A stretch of 64,000 nt of DNA from Pantoea wallisii (GCF_002095485.1 NZ_MLFS01000013.1:22872-86871), one strand, 5' to 3'; positions 50,990 to 61,392 are shown, numbered from the stretch's first letter. The notes: generated from the letters alone by a model not told the origin. A program made the numbers and translations.

Positions 50990-51558
50990 TCAACATCTGC
51001 CTTTAACATTAACCTGATAGCGAGTAAGCAAGAAGCGTACACATTTGTCACTAACAGATAAAAATTTTGCGGAGAGCCGAAAATTATCAGATGCGTTGGC
51101 TGGACGCCAAAGCTAAACCGCAAAAATGTTAGCTAATTCTCTTTTATCACGTCAGGCTGCGCAGGAAAAGTGTTAATTATTAAGCAAAAATATTACTTAA
51201 ATTATTGATAATAATGAATTAAAGGCATAATTTGCACGTTAATTATTCGTTAATCAACTAATCTTATAATATTTACAAATATCACTGCTATGGCTTAAAA
51301 AAGCGTGATGATTACTTACTTCAGTGCATAAAAGGACAGTTTAATGCTGTCATTGCGCACTCCACCAGTGCGATAAGCTGTGACAATTATCACACCTTTT
51401 TAGGGTTTAAGAGCGAGAGTAAGCGCAGTGAGTAGCAAAAGTGATATCACGTGCACGATATTAAGCACGCTGAATAAAATCCCTTAAATGGTGCAATAAA
51501 ACACTTATTTGCACCATTTTGGATCGGAAGGGCGTTTCCGCTGAAAAATAACTTGTCG
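50990..51558. other. Long AT-rich leader/promoter region between ychE and the oppA genes
   Basis: 569 bases, AT-rich, holding the opp promoter. E. coli also has a long gap here. It contains a strong inverted repeat at 51486-51520. No coding signal seen. Confidence 0.6.
51486..51520. repeat. 11-bp inverted repeat downstream of ychE
   Basis: AAATGGTGCAA and TTGCACCATTT, perfectly complementary, separated by 13 bases. It may be the ychE transcript end or an operator for opp. Confidence 0.6.
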
Positions 51559-52206
51559 TTAATTCAGTAAGCCAGGAAAAATGGCTTTCATACCGGTAAC
51601 AACAAATTCAATGCCCAATGCCATAAGCAGTAAGCCCATGATACGGGTAATAACGTTAATGCCGGTCTGCCCTAACACTCTTACCATCAGCGGCGCAGCA
51701 CGGAATAACAGCCAGCAGCAGAAAGCGAAAAGCGCGACGGCTACGGTAAAGCCGAGCAGATTAGGCCAGCTGTGGTAGCGTGAACTCCAGACAATGGTAG
51801 AACTTATCGCCCCTGGCCCGGCCATTAACGGTAAAGCCAGCGGTACCACACCGATACTTTCACGAATGGCCGTTTCTGATTTCTCCTGCTTATTCTGTTT
51901 ATCTTCGCCCAGTTTGCCGCTGATCATCGACATTGCGATAGTGACCACCAGAATGCCGCCCGCAATACGGAACGAATCAATGGAGATACCAAACAGATGC
52001 AGAATGCCATCGCCGAGGAACAGTGAAGTCCAGAGAATAATGGCCACGGCCAGGTTTGCCGTAAGGTTAGTTTTATTGCGCTCAGCTACGGCCTGATAGC
52101 GGGTCATGCTGATAAAGACCGGAATAATGCCAACCGGGTTAACCAGCGCAAACAGCCCGACAAAGAATTTTATATAGCCGGAGAGATCAAGTAGCACAGG
52201 GGTCAA
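51559..52206 (-). CDS. ychE: MarC/YchE-family inner membrane protein
   Basis: 215 residues, the E. coli length. Six membrane helices of the MarC family (UPF0056). The conserved VNPVGIIPVFISMT at the N-terminus and GPGAISSTIVWS in the middle match YchE. Named an NAAT-family transporter by homology, but no substrate is proven. It is encoded between adhE and oppA as in E. coli. Confidence 0.95.
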   Translation of the reverse strand: MTPVLLDLSGYIKFFVGLFALVNPVGIIPVFISMTRYQAVAERNKTNLTANLAVAIILWTSLFLGDGILHLFGISIDSFRIAGGILVVTIAMSMISGKLGEDKQNKQEKSETAIRESIGVVPLALPLMAGPGAISSTIVWSSRYHSWPNLLGFTVAVALFAFCCWLLFRAAPLMVRVLGQTGINVITRIMGLLLMALGIEFVVTGMKAIFPGLLN

Positions 52207-52436
52207 AGTGGGCTCCAGATGAGGGCGAAGAAAACGCGCTTAATGTAGTGCATATACCGAATGGAAAACCAGTGGCAAAGGCAGAAATATCTGCTGCCTG
52301 AACTGCCCTTAAGCAGTTTAACGCACTTACACTCGCTTAAGATGCAGCGTAGCCAGCCGCAGAAGAGATGTTATGCACGATCCGGCTAACTTTACTTGCA
52401 AAAGTCACTGCTGAATGGTGTCAGCGCGGCTGTGAT

Positions 52437-52450
52437 TTGATCTGCATCAA
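52437..52450. promoter_or_regulatory. FNR box upstream of adhE
   Basis: TTGATCTGCATCAA fits the FNR consensus TTGATNNNNATCAA exactly and is embedded in TTTGAT-CTGC-ATCAAA. It lies about 190 bases before the adhE ATG. Confidence 0.7.
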
Positions 52451-52468
52451 AATCAGCCTACCTCATCA

Positions 52469-52484
52469 GGGGTAATCTTACCCC
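52469..52484. promoter_or_regulatory. 16-bp palindrome in the adhE promoter region
   Basis: GGGGTAATCTTACCCC. Each half contains a heptamer close to the NarL consensus TACYYMT (TACCCCT on the minus strand is a full match). The arrangement is tail-to-tail rather than the usual 7-2-7 head-to-head form. Confidence 0.5.
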
Positions 52485-52638
52485 ATCGAATTCAAACTGA
52501 TTAAGCCGCTTTCCGATAAAAACCCTTTTAGTAAGCAACGGCAAAATGCCGTTCTGCGCAAAATTTAAGCGCGACGTGCCTATACTTCTGAGTTCAGGCT
52601 TGTTTACTAAAAGAGTTTAACTTCCTTAGGAGAGAATT

Positions 52639-55317
52639 ATGGCCGTTACTAATGTTGCCGAGCTTAACGCCCTGGTTGAGCGTGTTAAACAGGCACAGCG
52701 CGAATACGCCAATTTTAGTCAGGAACAAGTTGATACGATTTTCCGTGCTGCCGCACTGGCTGCCGCCGATGCCCGCATCCCTCTCGCTAAAATGGCGGTT
52801 GCCGAATCCGGCATGGGGATTGTTGAAGACAAAGTCATCAAAAACCACTTCGCCTCTGAATATATTTATAATGCCTATAAAGATGAAAAAACCTGTGGCG
52901 TCCTCGCCACCGATGACACCTTTGGTACCATCACCATTGCCGAACCAATCGGTCTGATTTGCGGCATCGTGCCCACCACAAACCCAACCTCAACCGCCAT
53001 CTTTAAGGCACTGATTAGCCTGAAAACCCGCAACGGCATCATCTTCTCACCGCATCCCCGCGCTAAAGATGCCACCAATAAAGCGGCAGATATTGTCCTG
53101 CAGGCCGCCATTGCCGCAGGTGCACCGAAAGATATTATCGGCTGGATTGATGCCCCTTCCGTTGAGTTGTCCAATCAGCTGATGCACCACCCGGATATCA
53201 ACCTGATTCTGGCCACAGGCGGCCCCGGCATGGTGAAAGCGGCCTATAGTTCAGGTAAACCCGCCATTGGCGTGGGTGCCGGTAATACGCCGGTTGTCAT
53301 CGATGAAACCGCCGACATTAAACGTGCGGTCGCCTCTATCCTGATGTCCAAGACTTTTGATAACGGCGTAATCTGCGCCTCTGAGCAATCCGTGATTGTG
53401 GTTGATTCAGCCTATGACGCAGTACGTGAACGCTTCGCCAGCCATGGCGGCTACCTGCTGCAGGGCGCGGAGCTGAAAGCGGTGCAGGATATCATTCTGA
53501 AGAACGGCGCGCTGAACGCAGCGATTGTGGGCCAGCCGGCATATAAAATTGCTGAACTGGCGGGCATCAGCGTGCCGGTTAACACCAAAATCCTTATTGG
53601 CGAAGTGCAGCTGGTAGATGAGTCCGAACCCTTCGCGCATGAAAAACTCTCCCCAACTCTGGCGATGTACCGTGCGACTGACTACTACGATGCCGTTGAT
53701 AAAGCCGAGAAGCTGGTGGCGATGGGCGGTATCGGCCATACCTCTTGTCTGTATACCGACCAGGATAACCAGCGCGAACGCGTGCACTACTTTGGCGACA
53801 AGATGAAAACCGCCCGTATTTTGATTAACACGCCGGCTTCACAGGGCGGTATTGGCGACCTGTATAACTTTAAGCTGGCACCTTCCCTGACGCTGGGCTG
53901 CGGCTCCTGGGGCGGTAACTCAATTTCGGAAAACGTCGGACCTAAACATCTTATCAATAAGAAAACCGTCGCCAAGCGAGCTGAAAATATGTTGTGGCAT
54001 AAACTTCCAAAATCCATCTACTTCCGTCGCGGCTCACTGCCTATCGCGCTGGAAGAGGTGGCTACCGACGGCGCCAAACGTGCCTTTATCGTGACTGACC
54101 GCTTCCTGTTCAATAACGGCTATGCCGACCAGGTAACGCGTGTACTCAAATCACACGGTATCGAAACTGAAGTGTTCTTTGAGGTGGAAGCAGACCCTAC
54201 CCTGAGCATCGTGCGCAAAGGCGCCGAGCAGATGAACAGCTTTAAACCCGATGTGATCATCGCTCTGGGCGGCGGCTCGCCAATGGATGCGGCGAAAATC
54301 ATGTGGGTGATGTATGAACATCCGGAAACGCACTTCGAAGAGCTGGCGCTGCGCTTTATGGATATCCGTAAACGTATCTACAAATTCCCGAAAATGGGCG
54401 TGAAGGCGCGCATGGTGGCGATTACCACTACCTCAGGAACCGGTTCAGAAGTGACACCGTTTGCAGTGGTCACCGATGATGCTACCGGTCAGAAGTATCC
54501 GCTGGCTGACTATGCGCTGACGCCAGACATGGCGATTGTCGATGCGAACCTGGTGATGGATATGCCGCGCTCACTGTGCGCGTTCGGCGGCCTGGATGCG
54601 GTGACCCACTCACTGGAAGCGTATGTCTCTGTACTGGCGAATGAGTACTCAGATGGCCAGGCGCTGCAGGCGCTGAAGCTGTTGAAAGAGAATTTGCCAG
54701 CCAGCTACCGTGAAGGCGCCAAAAATCCGGTGGCGCGTGAACGTGTGCATAATGCGGCAACTATCGCCGGTATCGCATTTGCTAATGCGTTCCTGGGTGT
54801 GTGCCACTCTATGGCCCACAAATTAGGATCGGAGTTCCATATTCCGCACGGCCTGGCTAACGCACTGTTGATCTGTAACGTCATTCGCTATAACGCCAAT
54901 GATAATCCGACCAAGCAGACAGCTTTCAGCCAGTACGACCGCCCTCAGGCACGTCGTCGCTACGCTGAGATTGCGGATCATCTGGGTCTGAGTGCCGCCG
55001 GTGACCGTACGGCGCAGAAAATTGAGAAACTGCTGGCATGGCTGGAAGAGATGAAAACCCAGTTGGGTATTCCAACATCCATCCGTGAAGCCGGCGTGCA
55101 GGAAGCCGACTTCCTGGCGAAGGTAGACAAGCTGGCTGATGATGCGTTTGACGATCAGTGTACCGGCGCTAACCCACGCTATCCGCTGATTGCCGAACTG
55201 AAACAGATCATGCTGGATACCTACTACGGCCGGGAGTTTTCAGAAGCCGGTGATGCACTGGTCACGGCGACCGAGCCTAAAGCGGTGAAAGCCGAAAAGA
55301 AGATGAAGAAGGCATAA
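52639..55317 (+). CDS. adhE: Bifunctional acetaldehyde-CoA / alcohol dehydrogenase
   Basis: 892 residues (E. coli 891). It reduces acetyl-CoA to ethanol via acetaldehyde in fermentation, working as long spirosome filaments. The N-terminal aldehyde dehydrogenase domain (~1-440) has its catalytic cysteine in GVICASEQS. The C-terminal iron-dependent alcohol dehydrogenase (~450-870) has GGGSPMDAAK, TTSGTGSEVTPF and iron-binding histidines in GVCHSMAHKLG and IPHGLANA. SD AGGAGAG precedes ATG 52639. A Lys-rich tail (KAEKKMKKA) ends it. Confidence 0.98.
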   Translation: MAVTNVAELNALVERVKQAQREYANFSQEQVDTIFRAAALAAADARIPLAKMAVAESGMGIVEDKVIKNHFASEYIYNAYKDEKTCGVLATDDTFGTITIAEPIGLICGIVPTTNPTSTAIFKALISLKTRNGIIFSPHPRAKDATNKAADIVLQAAIAAGAPKDIIGWIDAPSVELSNQLMHHPDINLILATGGPGMVKAAYSSGKPAIGVGAGNTPVVIDETADIKRAVASILMSKTFDNGVICASEQSVIVVDSAYDAVRERFASHGGYLLQGAELKAVQDIILKNGALNAAIVGQPAYKIAELAGISVPVNTKILIGEVQLVDESEPFAHEKLSPTLAMYRATDYYDAVDKAEKLVAMGGIGHTSCLYTDQDNQRERVHYFGDKMKTARILINTPASQGGIGDLYNFKLAPSLTLGCGSWGGNSISENVGPKHLINKKTVAKRAENMLWHKLPKSIYFRRGSLPIALEEVATDGAKRAFIVTDRFLFNNGYADQVTRVLKSHGIETEVFFEVEADPTLSIVRKGAEQMNSFKPDVIIALGGGSPMDAAKIMWVMYEHPETHFEELALRFMDIRKRIYKFPKMGVKARMVAITTTSGTGSEVTPFAVVTDDATGQKYPLADYALTPDMAIVDANLVMDMPRSLCAFGGLDAVTHSLEAYVSVLANEYSDGQALQALKLLKENLPASYREGAKNPVARERVHNAATIAGIAFANAFLGVCHSMAHKLGSEFHIPHGLANALLICNVIRYNANDNPTKQTAFSQYDRPQARRRYAEIADHLGLSAAGDRTAQKIEKLLAWLEEMKTQLGIPTSIREAGVQEADFLAKVDKLADDAFDDQCTGANPRYPLIAELKQIMLDTYYGREFSEAGDALVTATEPKAVKAEKKMKKA

Positions 55318-55332
55318 CGGCCTGAAACAAAA

Positions 55333-55356
55333 AACCCGCTTCGGCGGGTTTTTTTA
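55333..55356. terminator. Bidirectional terminator between adhE and tdk
   Basis: Stem ACCCGC / GCGGGT with a TTCG loop, followed by TTTTTTT on the plus strand and preceded by AAAAAA, which serves tdk on the minus strand. Confidence 0.92.
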
Positions 55357-55368
55357 TAACGGGAGAAT

Positions 55369-55988
55369 TTAACCGTGCGGCGTCTGCGTACCGTAAATCG
55401 CCTTCAGCGATCCTTCGTCTATCGCCTGTTTATAGTGCTTACGGCATACCGAGATGTAGCGCTCGTTGCCGCCAATCACCACCTGCTCACCTTCACTGAA
55501 AGGTTTACCATGGGCATCCAGACGCAACACCATGCTGCTTTACGCCCACAGTGACAGATGGTTTTCAGTTCCACCAGTTTATCTGCCCACGCCAATAAAT
55601 ATTGACTGCCGACAAACAGCTCCCCCCGGAAATCAGTGCGTAAGCCATAACAGAGCACCGGAATATCCATATTGTCGACGACATCAGATAGCGCACGGAC
55701 TTGTTCACGGGTAAGAAATTGGCTCTCATCGACTAGCACACAGTGCACCGGCTGTTGCGCATGCTGCGCGGCTATTTCGTCGTGTAGCTGAGTCTCAACG
55801 TTATATAAAAAAGCGGGAGACGAAAGACCAATTCGCGAGCTGACTTTACCTGAGCCGAAGCGGTCATCAATTTCTGCGGTATACACCAGCGTACGCATGC
55901 CGCGCTCCTGGTAATTGTAGGACGATTGTAACAGCGCAGTCGATTTGCCCGCGTTCATCGCCGAGTAATAAAAATAGAGTTGAGCCAT
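55369..55988 (-). pseudogene. tdk: Thymidine kinase, frameshifted as sequenced
   Basis: It phosphorylates thymidine in salvage. ATG 55988 ([20 protein letters not shown]) matches E. coli Tdk with its P-loop. The match runs through the lasso and zinc region ([14 protein letters not shown]), then the frame drifts and stops at 55476. In the next frame [20 protein letters not shown] and [16 protein letters not shown] continue Tdk to a TAA at 55369. One missing base near 55536 (GCTTGC read as GCTGC on the plus strand) restores about 206 residues (E. coli 205). Probably a sequencing indel: both halves are fully conserved, including the zinc cysteines. Confidence 0.9.
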
Positions 55989-56383
55989 ATGCAAATCTCA
56001 TCACAGCATAAATCCGTTGCGCGTGAGTTTACCATAAAGAGGCCGTGCTGCTACGATGCATAATTTTTATCATTTGCTCAAATTAACGCCACCGCAAACG
56101 TGGATGCCCTCTCGCTTATGCAGCACATTATGTCAAAGTGTTTGCCACATAGCGTGCTTATTCAGCTTAATTACCCGGTAAAGATTGGTGAGTTGATTAC
56201 TGTTGGTATACAAACATATCAATGCGAAAATTAAGCAAGCCGTAAATATAATGCTGGTTGAATCGCTCTCATAACTTTAACTTTACCTTTTGCATTTAAA
56301 TCTGGCTATTGCAGTTATTTTTTTCCAACACTATTATGAGTCGGCAGAACAACTCCCACTTATTATATTTTGAGATTAGGACA
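55989..56383. other. tdk-hns divergent region
   Basis: 395 bases, AT-rich, with the promoter for hns near its right end. hns has a long upstream region in E. coli too. The frame open from 56309 upstream of the hns ATG has no SD and is not counted. Confidence 0.6.
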
Positions 56384-56791
56384 ATGAGCGAAGCACTTAA
56401 AATTCTTAATAATATCCGTACATTGCGCGCGCAGGCTCGGGAATGCTCTCTGGAAACACTGGAAGAGATGCTGGAAAAACTCGAAGTTGTGGTGAATGAA
56501 CGTCGTGAAGAAGATACGCACGCACAGGCTGAAAACGCTGAGCGCACGCGTAAGCTGGAACAATACCGCGAAATGCTGCTGGCTGACGGAATTGATCCTA
56601 ATGAATTACTCTCTGCATTGTCAGAAAGTAAAGCACCGGGTAAGGCCCGACGTGCTGCACGCCCGGCCAAATATTCGTACGTTGATGAGAACGGTGAGAA
56701 CCGCACCTGGACAGGCCAGGGCCGTACACCAGCAGTCATTAAAAAAGCGATTGAAGAACAAGGTAAACAACTGGACGATTTCCTGCTGTAA
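56384..56791 (+). CDS. hns: Nucleoid-associated silencer H-NS
   Basis: 135 residues (E. coli 137). It binds AT-rich DNA and silences acquired genes. The N-terminal coiled-coil oligomerisation domain ([20 protein letters not shown] ... [20 protein letters not shown]) is followed by a linker and the C-terminal DNA-binding domain with the [12 protein letters not shown] motif (QGR core). SD AGGA is close to ATG 56384. It lacks the last residues KQ of the E. coli protein. Divergent from tdk as in E. coli. Confidence 0.97.
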   Translation: MSEALKILNNIRTLRAQARECSLETLEEMLEKLEVVVNERREEDTHAQAENAERTRKLEQYREMLLADGIDPNELLSALSESKAPGKARRAARPAKYSYVDENGENRTWTGQGRTPAVIKKAIEEQGKQLDDFLL

Positions 56792-56851
56792 GGTGCCAGT
56801 GCTTCGAACAGTTAGCAATCTCATGCTAAGTTTTGATTTACACCAGGTAAG

Positions 56852-56882
56852 AAAAAAGGAAGCGTAAAGCTTCCTTTTTTTT
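56852..56882. terminator. Bidirectional terminator between hns and the epimerase gene
   Basis: Stem AAGGAAGC / GCTTCCTT with a GTAAA loop, flanked by A6 and T8, so it works both ways. Confidence 0.92.
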
Positions 56883-56888
56883 GTGCTG

Positions 56889-57896
56889 TTATTGCGAATA
56901 GAACCTGCGATACCACGTAACAAATTGCTTTACGCCCTGCTCTACGCTGGTTTGCGGACGGAAGTTAATCGCCTCATACAGCGGTTGGGTATCAGCGCTG
57001 GTGCCTAACACATCGCCCGGCTGCAGCGGCAGCATATTTTTCTTTGCTTCAATTCCCAGTGCTTTTTCCAGCGCTTCAATATAGGTCATCAGGCTGGTTG
57101 GCTGGCTGTTGCCTATATTATAAACCCGATATGGCGCAGAACTGGTGGCCGGTGAACCCTCTTCAGGCGTCCAGTTTTCATCAGGTTGCGGGATGACATC
57201 CTGTAACCGGACAATCGCTTCCGCAATGTCGTCAATATAGGTGAAGTCGCGCGTCATTTCGCCACGGTTATAAACATCTATCGCTTCGCCTGCCAGCATG
57301 GCGCGGGTGAATTTAAAGAGCGCCATATCTGGTCGACCCCATGGGCCATAGACAGTAAAGAATCGTAAGCCGGTCGTGGGTATTTGATACAGATGAGAAT
57401 AGGTGTGCGACATTAATTCGTTGGCTTTTTTGGTTGCCGCATACAACGAAACCGGATGGTCAACTGAATCTGCCGTTGAAAAAGGCATTTTACGATTCAG
57501 GCCATAAACAGAGCTGGAGGAAGCATAGAGAAGATGGCCAATCTTATGATGACGGCATCCTTCGAGAATATTGAGATGGCCTACTAAGTTCGCGTCTGCG
57601 TAGACGTGTGGATTATCGATGGAATAACGTACGCCTGCCTGAGCACCTAAATGAATAACGCGCTCAAACTGATGCTGACTAAACAGAGAAGAAATGGCCT
57701 GGCGATCTGCCAGGTCCATTTTCAAAAAAGTAAACGCAGGATGTTGTTCAATCTGATCGAGGCGAGCCTGTTTAAGGCTGACATCATAATAGTCATTCAG
57801 GTTGTCGATACCGACAACCTGGTGACCGGCCGCCAGCAAGCGCTGACTCACATGAAAACCAATAAACCCTGCTGCGCCGGTAACCAGAAAGTTCAT
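56889..57896 (-). CDS. uge: NAD-dependent UDP-glucuronate/galacturonate 4-epimerase
   Basis: 335 residues, extended SDR family. Rossmann motif TGAAGFIG at the N-terminus, catalytic YAATKKA with Tyr and Lys, and family stretches GRPDMALFKFTRAML and EMTRDFTYIDDIAEAI. It resembles Klebsiella Uge and CapI, which convert UDP-glucuronate to UDP-galacturonate for capsule or LPS core. It lies 14 bases downstream of ugd, which makes its substrate, and the pair follows galU on the same strand. The exact sugar is inferred from this context. Confidence 0.82.
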   Translation of the reverse strand: MNFLVTGAAGFIGFHVSQRLLAAGHQVVGIDNLNDYYDVSLKQARLDQIEQHPAFTFLKMDLADRQAISSLFSQHQFERVIHLGAQAGVRYSIDNPHVYADANLVGHLNILEGCRHHKIGHLLYASSSSVYGLNRKMPFSTADSVDHPVSLYAATKKANELMSHTYSHLYQIPTTGLRFFTVYGPWGRPDMALFKFTRAMLAGEAIDVYNRGEMTRDFTYIDDIAEAIVRLQDVIPQPDENWTPEEGSPATSSAPYRVYNIGNSQPTSLMTYIEALEKALGIEAKKNMLPLQPGDVLGTSADTQPLYEAINFRPQTSVEQGVKQFVTWYRRFYSQ

Positions 57897-57910
57897 ACAT
57901 CCCTCATTTA

Positions 57911-59251
57911 TTACGCAATTTTAATAGACGCTCCGCGGCCGATTGCATAATAAACGAAACCGCGTTTGCTGATACGTTCCGGATCATACAGGTTACGACC
58001 ATCAAAAATCACGGGTTCTTTTAACGCCGATTTAATGACATCGAAATCTGGTGCACGGAAATTCTGCCACTCGGTGCAAATTACCAGGCCATCGGCGCCC
58101 TGCAGCGCCGCTTCTTTGGTCCCGGTCAGCTTCAGATCGTCGCGGTGACCATAGATGCGCTGGGCTTCTTCCATCGCTTCGGGGTCAAACGCCTGAACAG
58201 TAGCCCCTGCCTGCCATAAGGCTTCCATCAGAACACGGCTTGATGCTTCACGCATGTCATCCGTGTTCGGTTTAAACGCCAGGCCCCACAGCGCGAAAGT
58301 TTTACCGCGTAAGTCGTCGCCAAAGTGACGCTTAATAAACGTCGGCAGCTTATTTTTCTGTGAGTCGTTAACGTCTTCAACGGCCTGTAACAGGCGAGGC
58401 GTATAACCGATCGATTCAGCGGTGCGAATCAGCGCCTGCACATCTTTCGGGAAGCACGATCCACCGTAGCCGCAGCCAGGGTAGATGAAGTGATAACCGA
58501 TACGCGAATCTGAACCAATCCCCTGACGCACTTTCTCAACGTCGGCTCCCAGACGTTCTGCCAGGTTAGAGATTTCATTCATGAAGCTGATTTTAGTCGC
58601 CAGCATGCAGTTTGCGGCGTACTTGGTCAGCTCTGCGCTGCGAATATCCATCAGAATCATGCGATCGTGATTGCGGTTGAACGGCTCGTACAGTTCACGC
58701 AGCAGTTCTACCACTTCATCATTGTCGGTACCGACAACGATGCGCTCCGGACGCATACAGTCGTTAACGGCTGCACCCTCTTTCAGGAATTCCGGGTTTG
58801 ATACCACGTCAAAGGCAATGCTGGCATCGCGCTGCTTGAGCGTTTCCAGCATCACAGAGCGTACGCGGTCAGCGGTGCCTACCGGTACGGTAGACTTGTC
58901 GATAACCACTTTATGATCGTTCATGTGCTGCGCAATCGTGCGCGCAACCGCAGTCACATACTTCAGATCGGCAGAACCATCTTCATCCGGCGGCGTACCC
59001 ACTGCAATAAATTGCATCACACCATGGTTAACGCCTTCTTCCGCATTGGTGCTGAATTTCAGGCGACCCGCTTCGTAGTTAGACATGACCAGCGGCGTCA
59101 GACCAGGTTCGAAAATCGGGATGATACCTTTTTTCAGGTTTTCGACTTTTTGCGCGTCGACATCAATACAGAGAACGTCATGTCCGACTTCGGCCAACAC
59201 CGCAGCCTGAACCAGACCGACATAGCCGATACCAAATACAGTGACTTTCAT
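57911..59251 (-). CDS. ugd: UDP-glucose 6-dehydrogenase
   Basis: 446 residues, the longer type, unlike the 388-residue E. coli Ugd. It oxidises UDP-glucose to UDP-glucuronate. N-terminal NAD-binding [20 protein letters not shown]; catalytic cysteine in [15 protein letters not shown]-terminal [12 protein letters not shown]. It starts at ATG 59251, 23 bases after the galU stop, so galU-ugd-uge probably form one transcript making UDP-sugars for surface polysaccharide. Confidence 0.93.
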   Translation of the reverse strand: MKVTVFGIGYVGLVQAAVLAEVGHDVLCIDVDAQKVENLKKGIIPIFEPGLTPLVMSNYEAGRLKFSTNAEEGVNHGVMQFIAVGTPPDEDGSADLKYVTAVARTIAQHMNDHKVVIDKSTVPVGTADRVRSVMLETLKQRDASIAFDVVSNPEFLKEGAAVNDCMRPERIVVGTDNDEVVELLRELYEPFNRNHDRMILMDIRSAELTKYAANCMLATKISFMNEISNLAERLGADVEKVRQGIGSDSRIGYHFIYPGCGYGGSCFPKDVQALIRTAESIGYTPRLLQAVEDVNDSQKNKLPTFIKRHFGDDLRGKTFALWGLAFKPNTDDMREASSRVLMEALWQAGATVQAFDPEAMEEAQRIYGHRDDLKLTGTKEAALQGADGLVICTEWQNFRAPDFDVIKSALKEPVIFDGRNLYDPERISKRGFVYYAIGRGASIKIA

Positions 59252-59274
59252 TGAATTATCCTGTGCTTAATGAA

Positions 59275-60183
59275 TTACTTTTTGTCGCCTACTGCACCGT
59301 CGAGCCACTGAGCGAAATCTTTGCCCAGCACCGGATGACGCACACCGTATTCAACGAAAGCTTGCATATAACCCAGTTTGTTACCGCAGTCATGGCTGAC
59401 ACCGGTCAGGTGATACGCCTCTACGGTCTCTTTTTCCATCAGCATCGCGATTGAGTCAGTCAGCTGTACTTCACCACCTGCGCCCGGAGGGGTTTTTGCC
59501 AGCAGTGGCCAGATATCTGCAGAAAGCACATAACGACCGACAACCGCCAGGTTTGATGGCGCTTCAGCCGCTTTAGGCTTCTCAACCACACCGACCATCG
59601 GTGCGCTCTGGCCTGGTGCCAGTTCAGCACCCTGACAATCCACTACACCGTAAGCTGTGACATCTGCCACCGGCTCAACCATAATCTGGCTACGGCCGCT
59701 CTCTTCGAAGCGCGCCAGCATCTCTGCCAGGTTGTCTTTGGTTGGGTTAGATTCGTACTCATCGATGATCACGTCCGGCAGAATAACCGCGACAGGCTCG
59801 TCACCTACCAGCGGATGGGCGCACATGACAGCGTGACCCAGGCCCTTCGCGATACCCTGACGTACCTGCATGATGGTAACGTGCGGTGGGCAGATGGACT
59901 GGATCTCATCCAGCAGCTGGCGCTTAACGCGTTTTTCCAGCATAGATTCCAGCTCAAAGCTGGTATCAAAATGGTTTTCAATAGCGTTTTTGGATGAGTG
60001 AGTCACCAGCACAATTTCGTTGATACCGGCAGCAATACACTCGTTTACGACATATTGAATCAGCGGCTTGTCGACCAGCGGCAACATCTCTTTTGGAATA
60101 GCTTTGGTGGCAGGCAGCATACGCGTACCCAGACCTGCAACCGGGATTACCGCTTTTTTTACTTTAGACTTATAGGCAGACAT
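59275..60183 (-). CDS. galU: UTP-glucose-1-phosphate uridylyltransferase
   Basis: 302 residues from ATG 60183, the E. coli length. It makes UDP-glucose. The start [20 protein letters not shown] holds the nucleotidyltransferase motif, with [20 protein letters not shown] and VGVVEKPK further on. SD AGAGG is upstream; an in-frame TTG one codon earlier is not preferred. It lies between hns and rssB as in E. coli. Confidence 0.97.
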   Translation of the reverse strand: MSAYKSKVKKAVIPVAGLGTRMLPATKAIPKEMLPLVDKPLIQYVVNECIAAGINEIVLVTHSSKNAIENHFDTSFELESMLEKRVKRQLLDEIQSICPPHVTIMQVRQGIAKGLGHAVMCAHPLVGDEPVAVILPDVIIDEYESNPTKDNLAEMLARFEESGRSQIMVEPVADVTAYGVVDCQGAELAPGQSAPMVGVVEKPKAAEAPSNLAVVGRYVLSADIWPLLAKTPPGAGGEVQLTDSIAMLMEKETVEAYHLTGVSHDCGNKLGYMQAFVEYGVRHPVLGKDFAQWLDGAVGDKK

Positions 60184-60376
60184 CAAATACCTCTCTTAAT
60201 AGGCCGTTCAAGTTAATACTTGATATGTCGGTTTAAAAAACGAAATGAGTATATCAGTTAGTGTCGGACGGATTTATCCTGGATGAAGTTAATCCACGGA
60301 ATTTAAGACTATTACCCAAGTGTAAAGCTCAGCCCTGGCCCTGTCTTCAAACCGCACCAAAGATAAATATGCGTGC

Positions 60377-61392
60377 TTATTCTTCCGTCGATAACATCAG
60401 GCGGAGCCTGCCTCCGGCACCCCAGACATGGCACTGCCAGGCGTCAGCCCGCTGACTGATCTGATTGAGATGTGTACTGCCCATCGTTCCCAGTGGTACG
60501 CCATTGCTGAGCTGAATTTGATTGCTGTTAATGTGCAGCGTGGCGTTTAATCCCGCAGAAACCAGAATCAGGTTATTTAACTGGCGATGGTAATAACCGA
60601 CCAGCAGAGGGAATTGCCCCTGCAGATTAGCCTGGCGCAGCAGCATATTAACCTGACGCAATAAGCCATTCAGTTCAGGCAACCGCTGTTTTTGACCCGA
60701 GAGCTGCTCCTGAAGCAGGCCGTTAAACAGAGCCCGTAACAGCAGCGCTGCCAGCACACCGTTATCCCCGGCGCGCGTGACATCCAGACAGTAAAAGGCG
60801 AGATCTTTGTCAGAGAGTGCGGCGATATCCAGCACCAGCCCGGGCTGTTCTGCATGGTAAGCTGGCGATAGTTGATGCGGCAGTTAGCAATAGTTTGTTG
60901 TACCGGCGGCTGCAGTTGCTTAAGCAATTTGGCTGCCGCCAGCGGATCGCGGACCAGCGCGTCCCAGTCCTGAAATAGCTGCTCATCCTCCTCCACTTTG
61001 GAGGTGAACATCGACGGATAGAGGCATTCGAATACCGCCTCGCGGAAACGTTCCAGGTTCTTCAAGGGCTTCAGCAGCACATCCTGTACGCCCAAACGTA
61101 GCACATGGGCGATATCCGCCATGTTCTGCGTGGCAGAAATTATCAGGATCGGCACACTGTTGCCGCGGCTGCGGATGTGCTCAACAAACTGAATACCGCC
61201 CATACGCGGCATCTCCAGATCGCAAATCACCAGATCCACAGCCTGTGCTGAAAGCGAGGTCAGCCCGTCCTGACCGTCACCCGCTTCCAGCGTGGTGGCG
61301 CCAAGGCCACTCAACAAATTGTCTAACAATGAACGGAAAACGACCTCATCTTCGACAATGAGTATCTTTTTGCCGAGTAGTGGTTTTTCCAT
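60377..61392 (-). pseudogene. rssB: RpoS-degradation adaptor RssB, frameshifted as sequenced
   Basis: RssB delivers sigma-S to ClpXP. From ATG 61392 the receiver domain is intact, with D58 (VICDLEMP) as phosphorylation site, up to RVEEDEQ-like VEEDEQLFQDWD and INYRQLTM. The frame then leaves the family. In the next frame EQPGLVLDIAALSDKDLAFY continues RssB's PP2C-like domain to the normal end LRLMLSTEE at 60377. One missing base close to 60856 (GGG read as GG) restores 338 residues (E. coli 337). The exact position may vary by a few bases. If real, the strain would have stable sigma-S, which does occur as a selected mutation, so this one deserves checking. Confidence 0.9.

Larger units (their letters stand above)
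52207..52638. other. adhE-ychE divergent regulatory region
   Basis: 432 bases with two clear operator-like sites: an FNR box at 52437-52450 and a 16-bp palindrome at 52469-52484. adhE is controlled by several redox and growth regulators in E. coli. No coding gene seen. Confidence 0.7.

Noticed and set aside
56309..56383. In-frame upstream extension of hns
   Set aside because: H-NS begins [10 protein letters not shown] at 56384. The extension is AT-rich leader without a ribosome-binding site.
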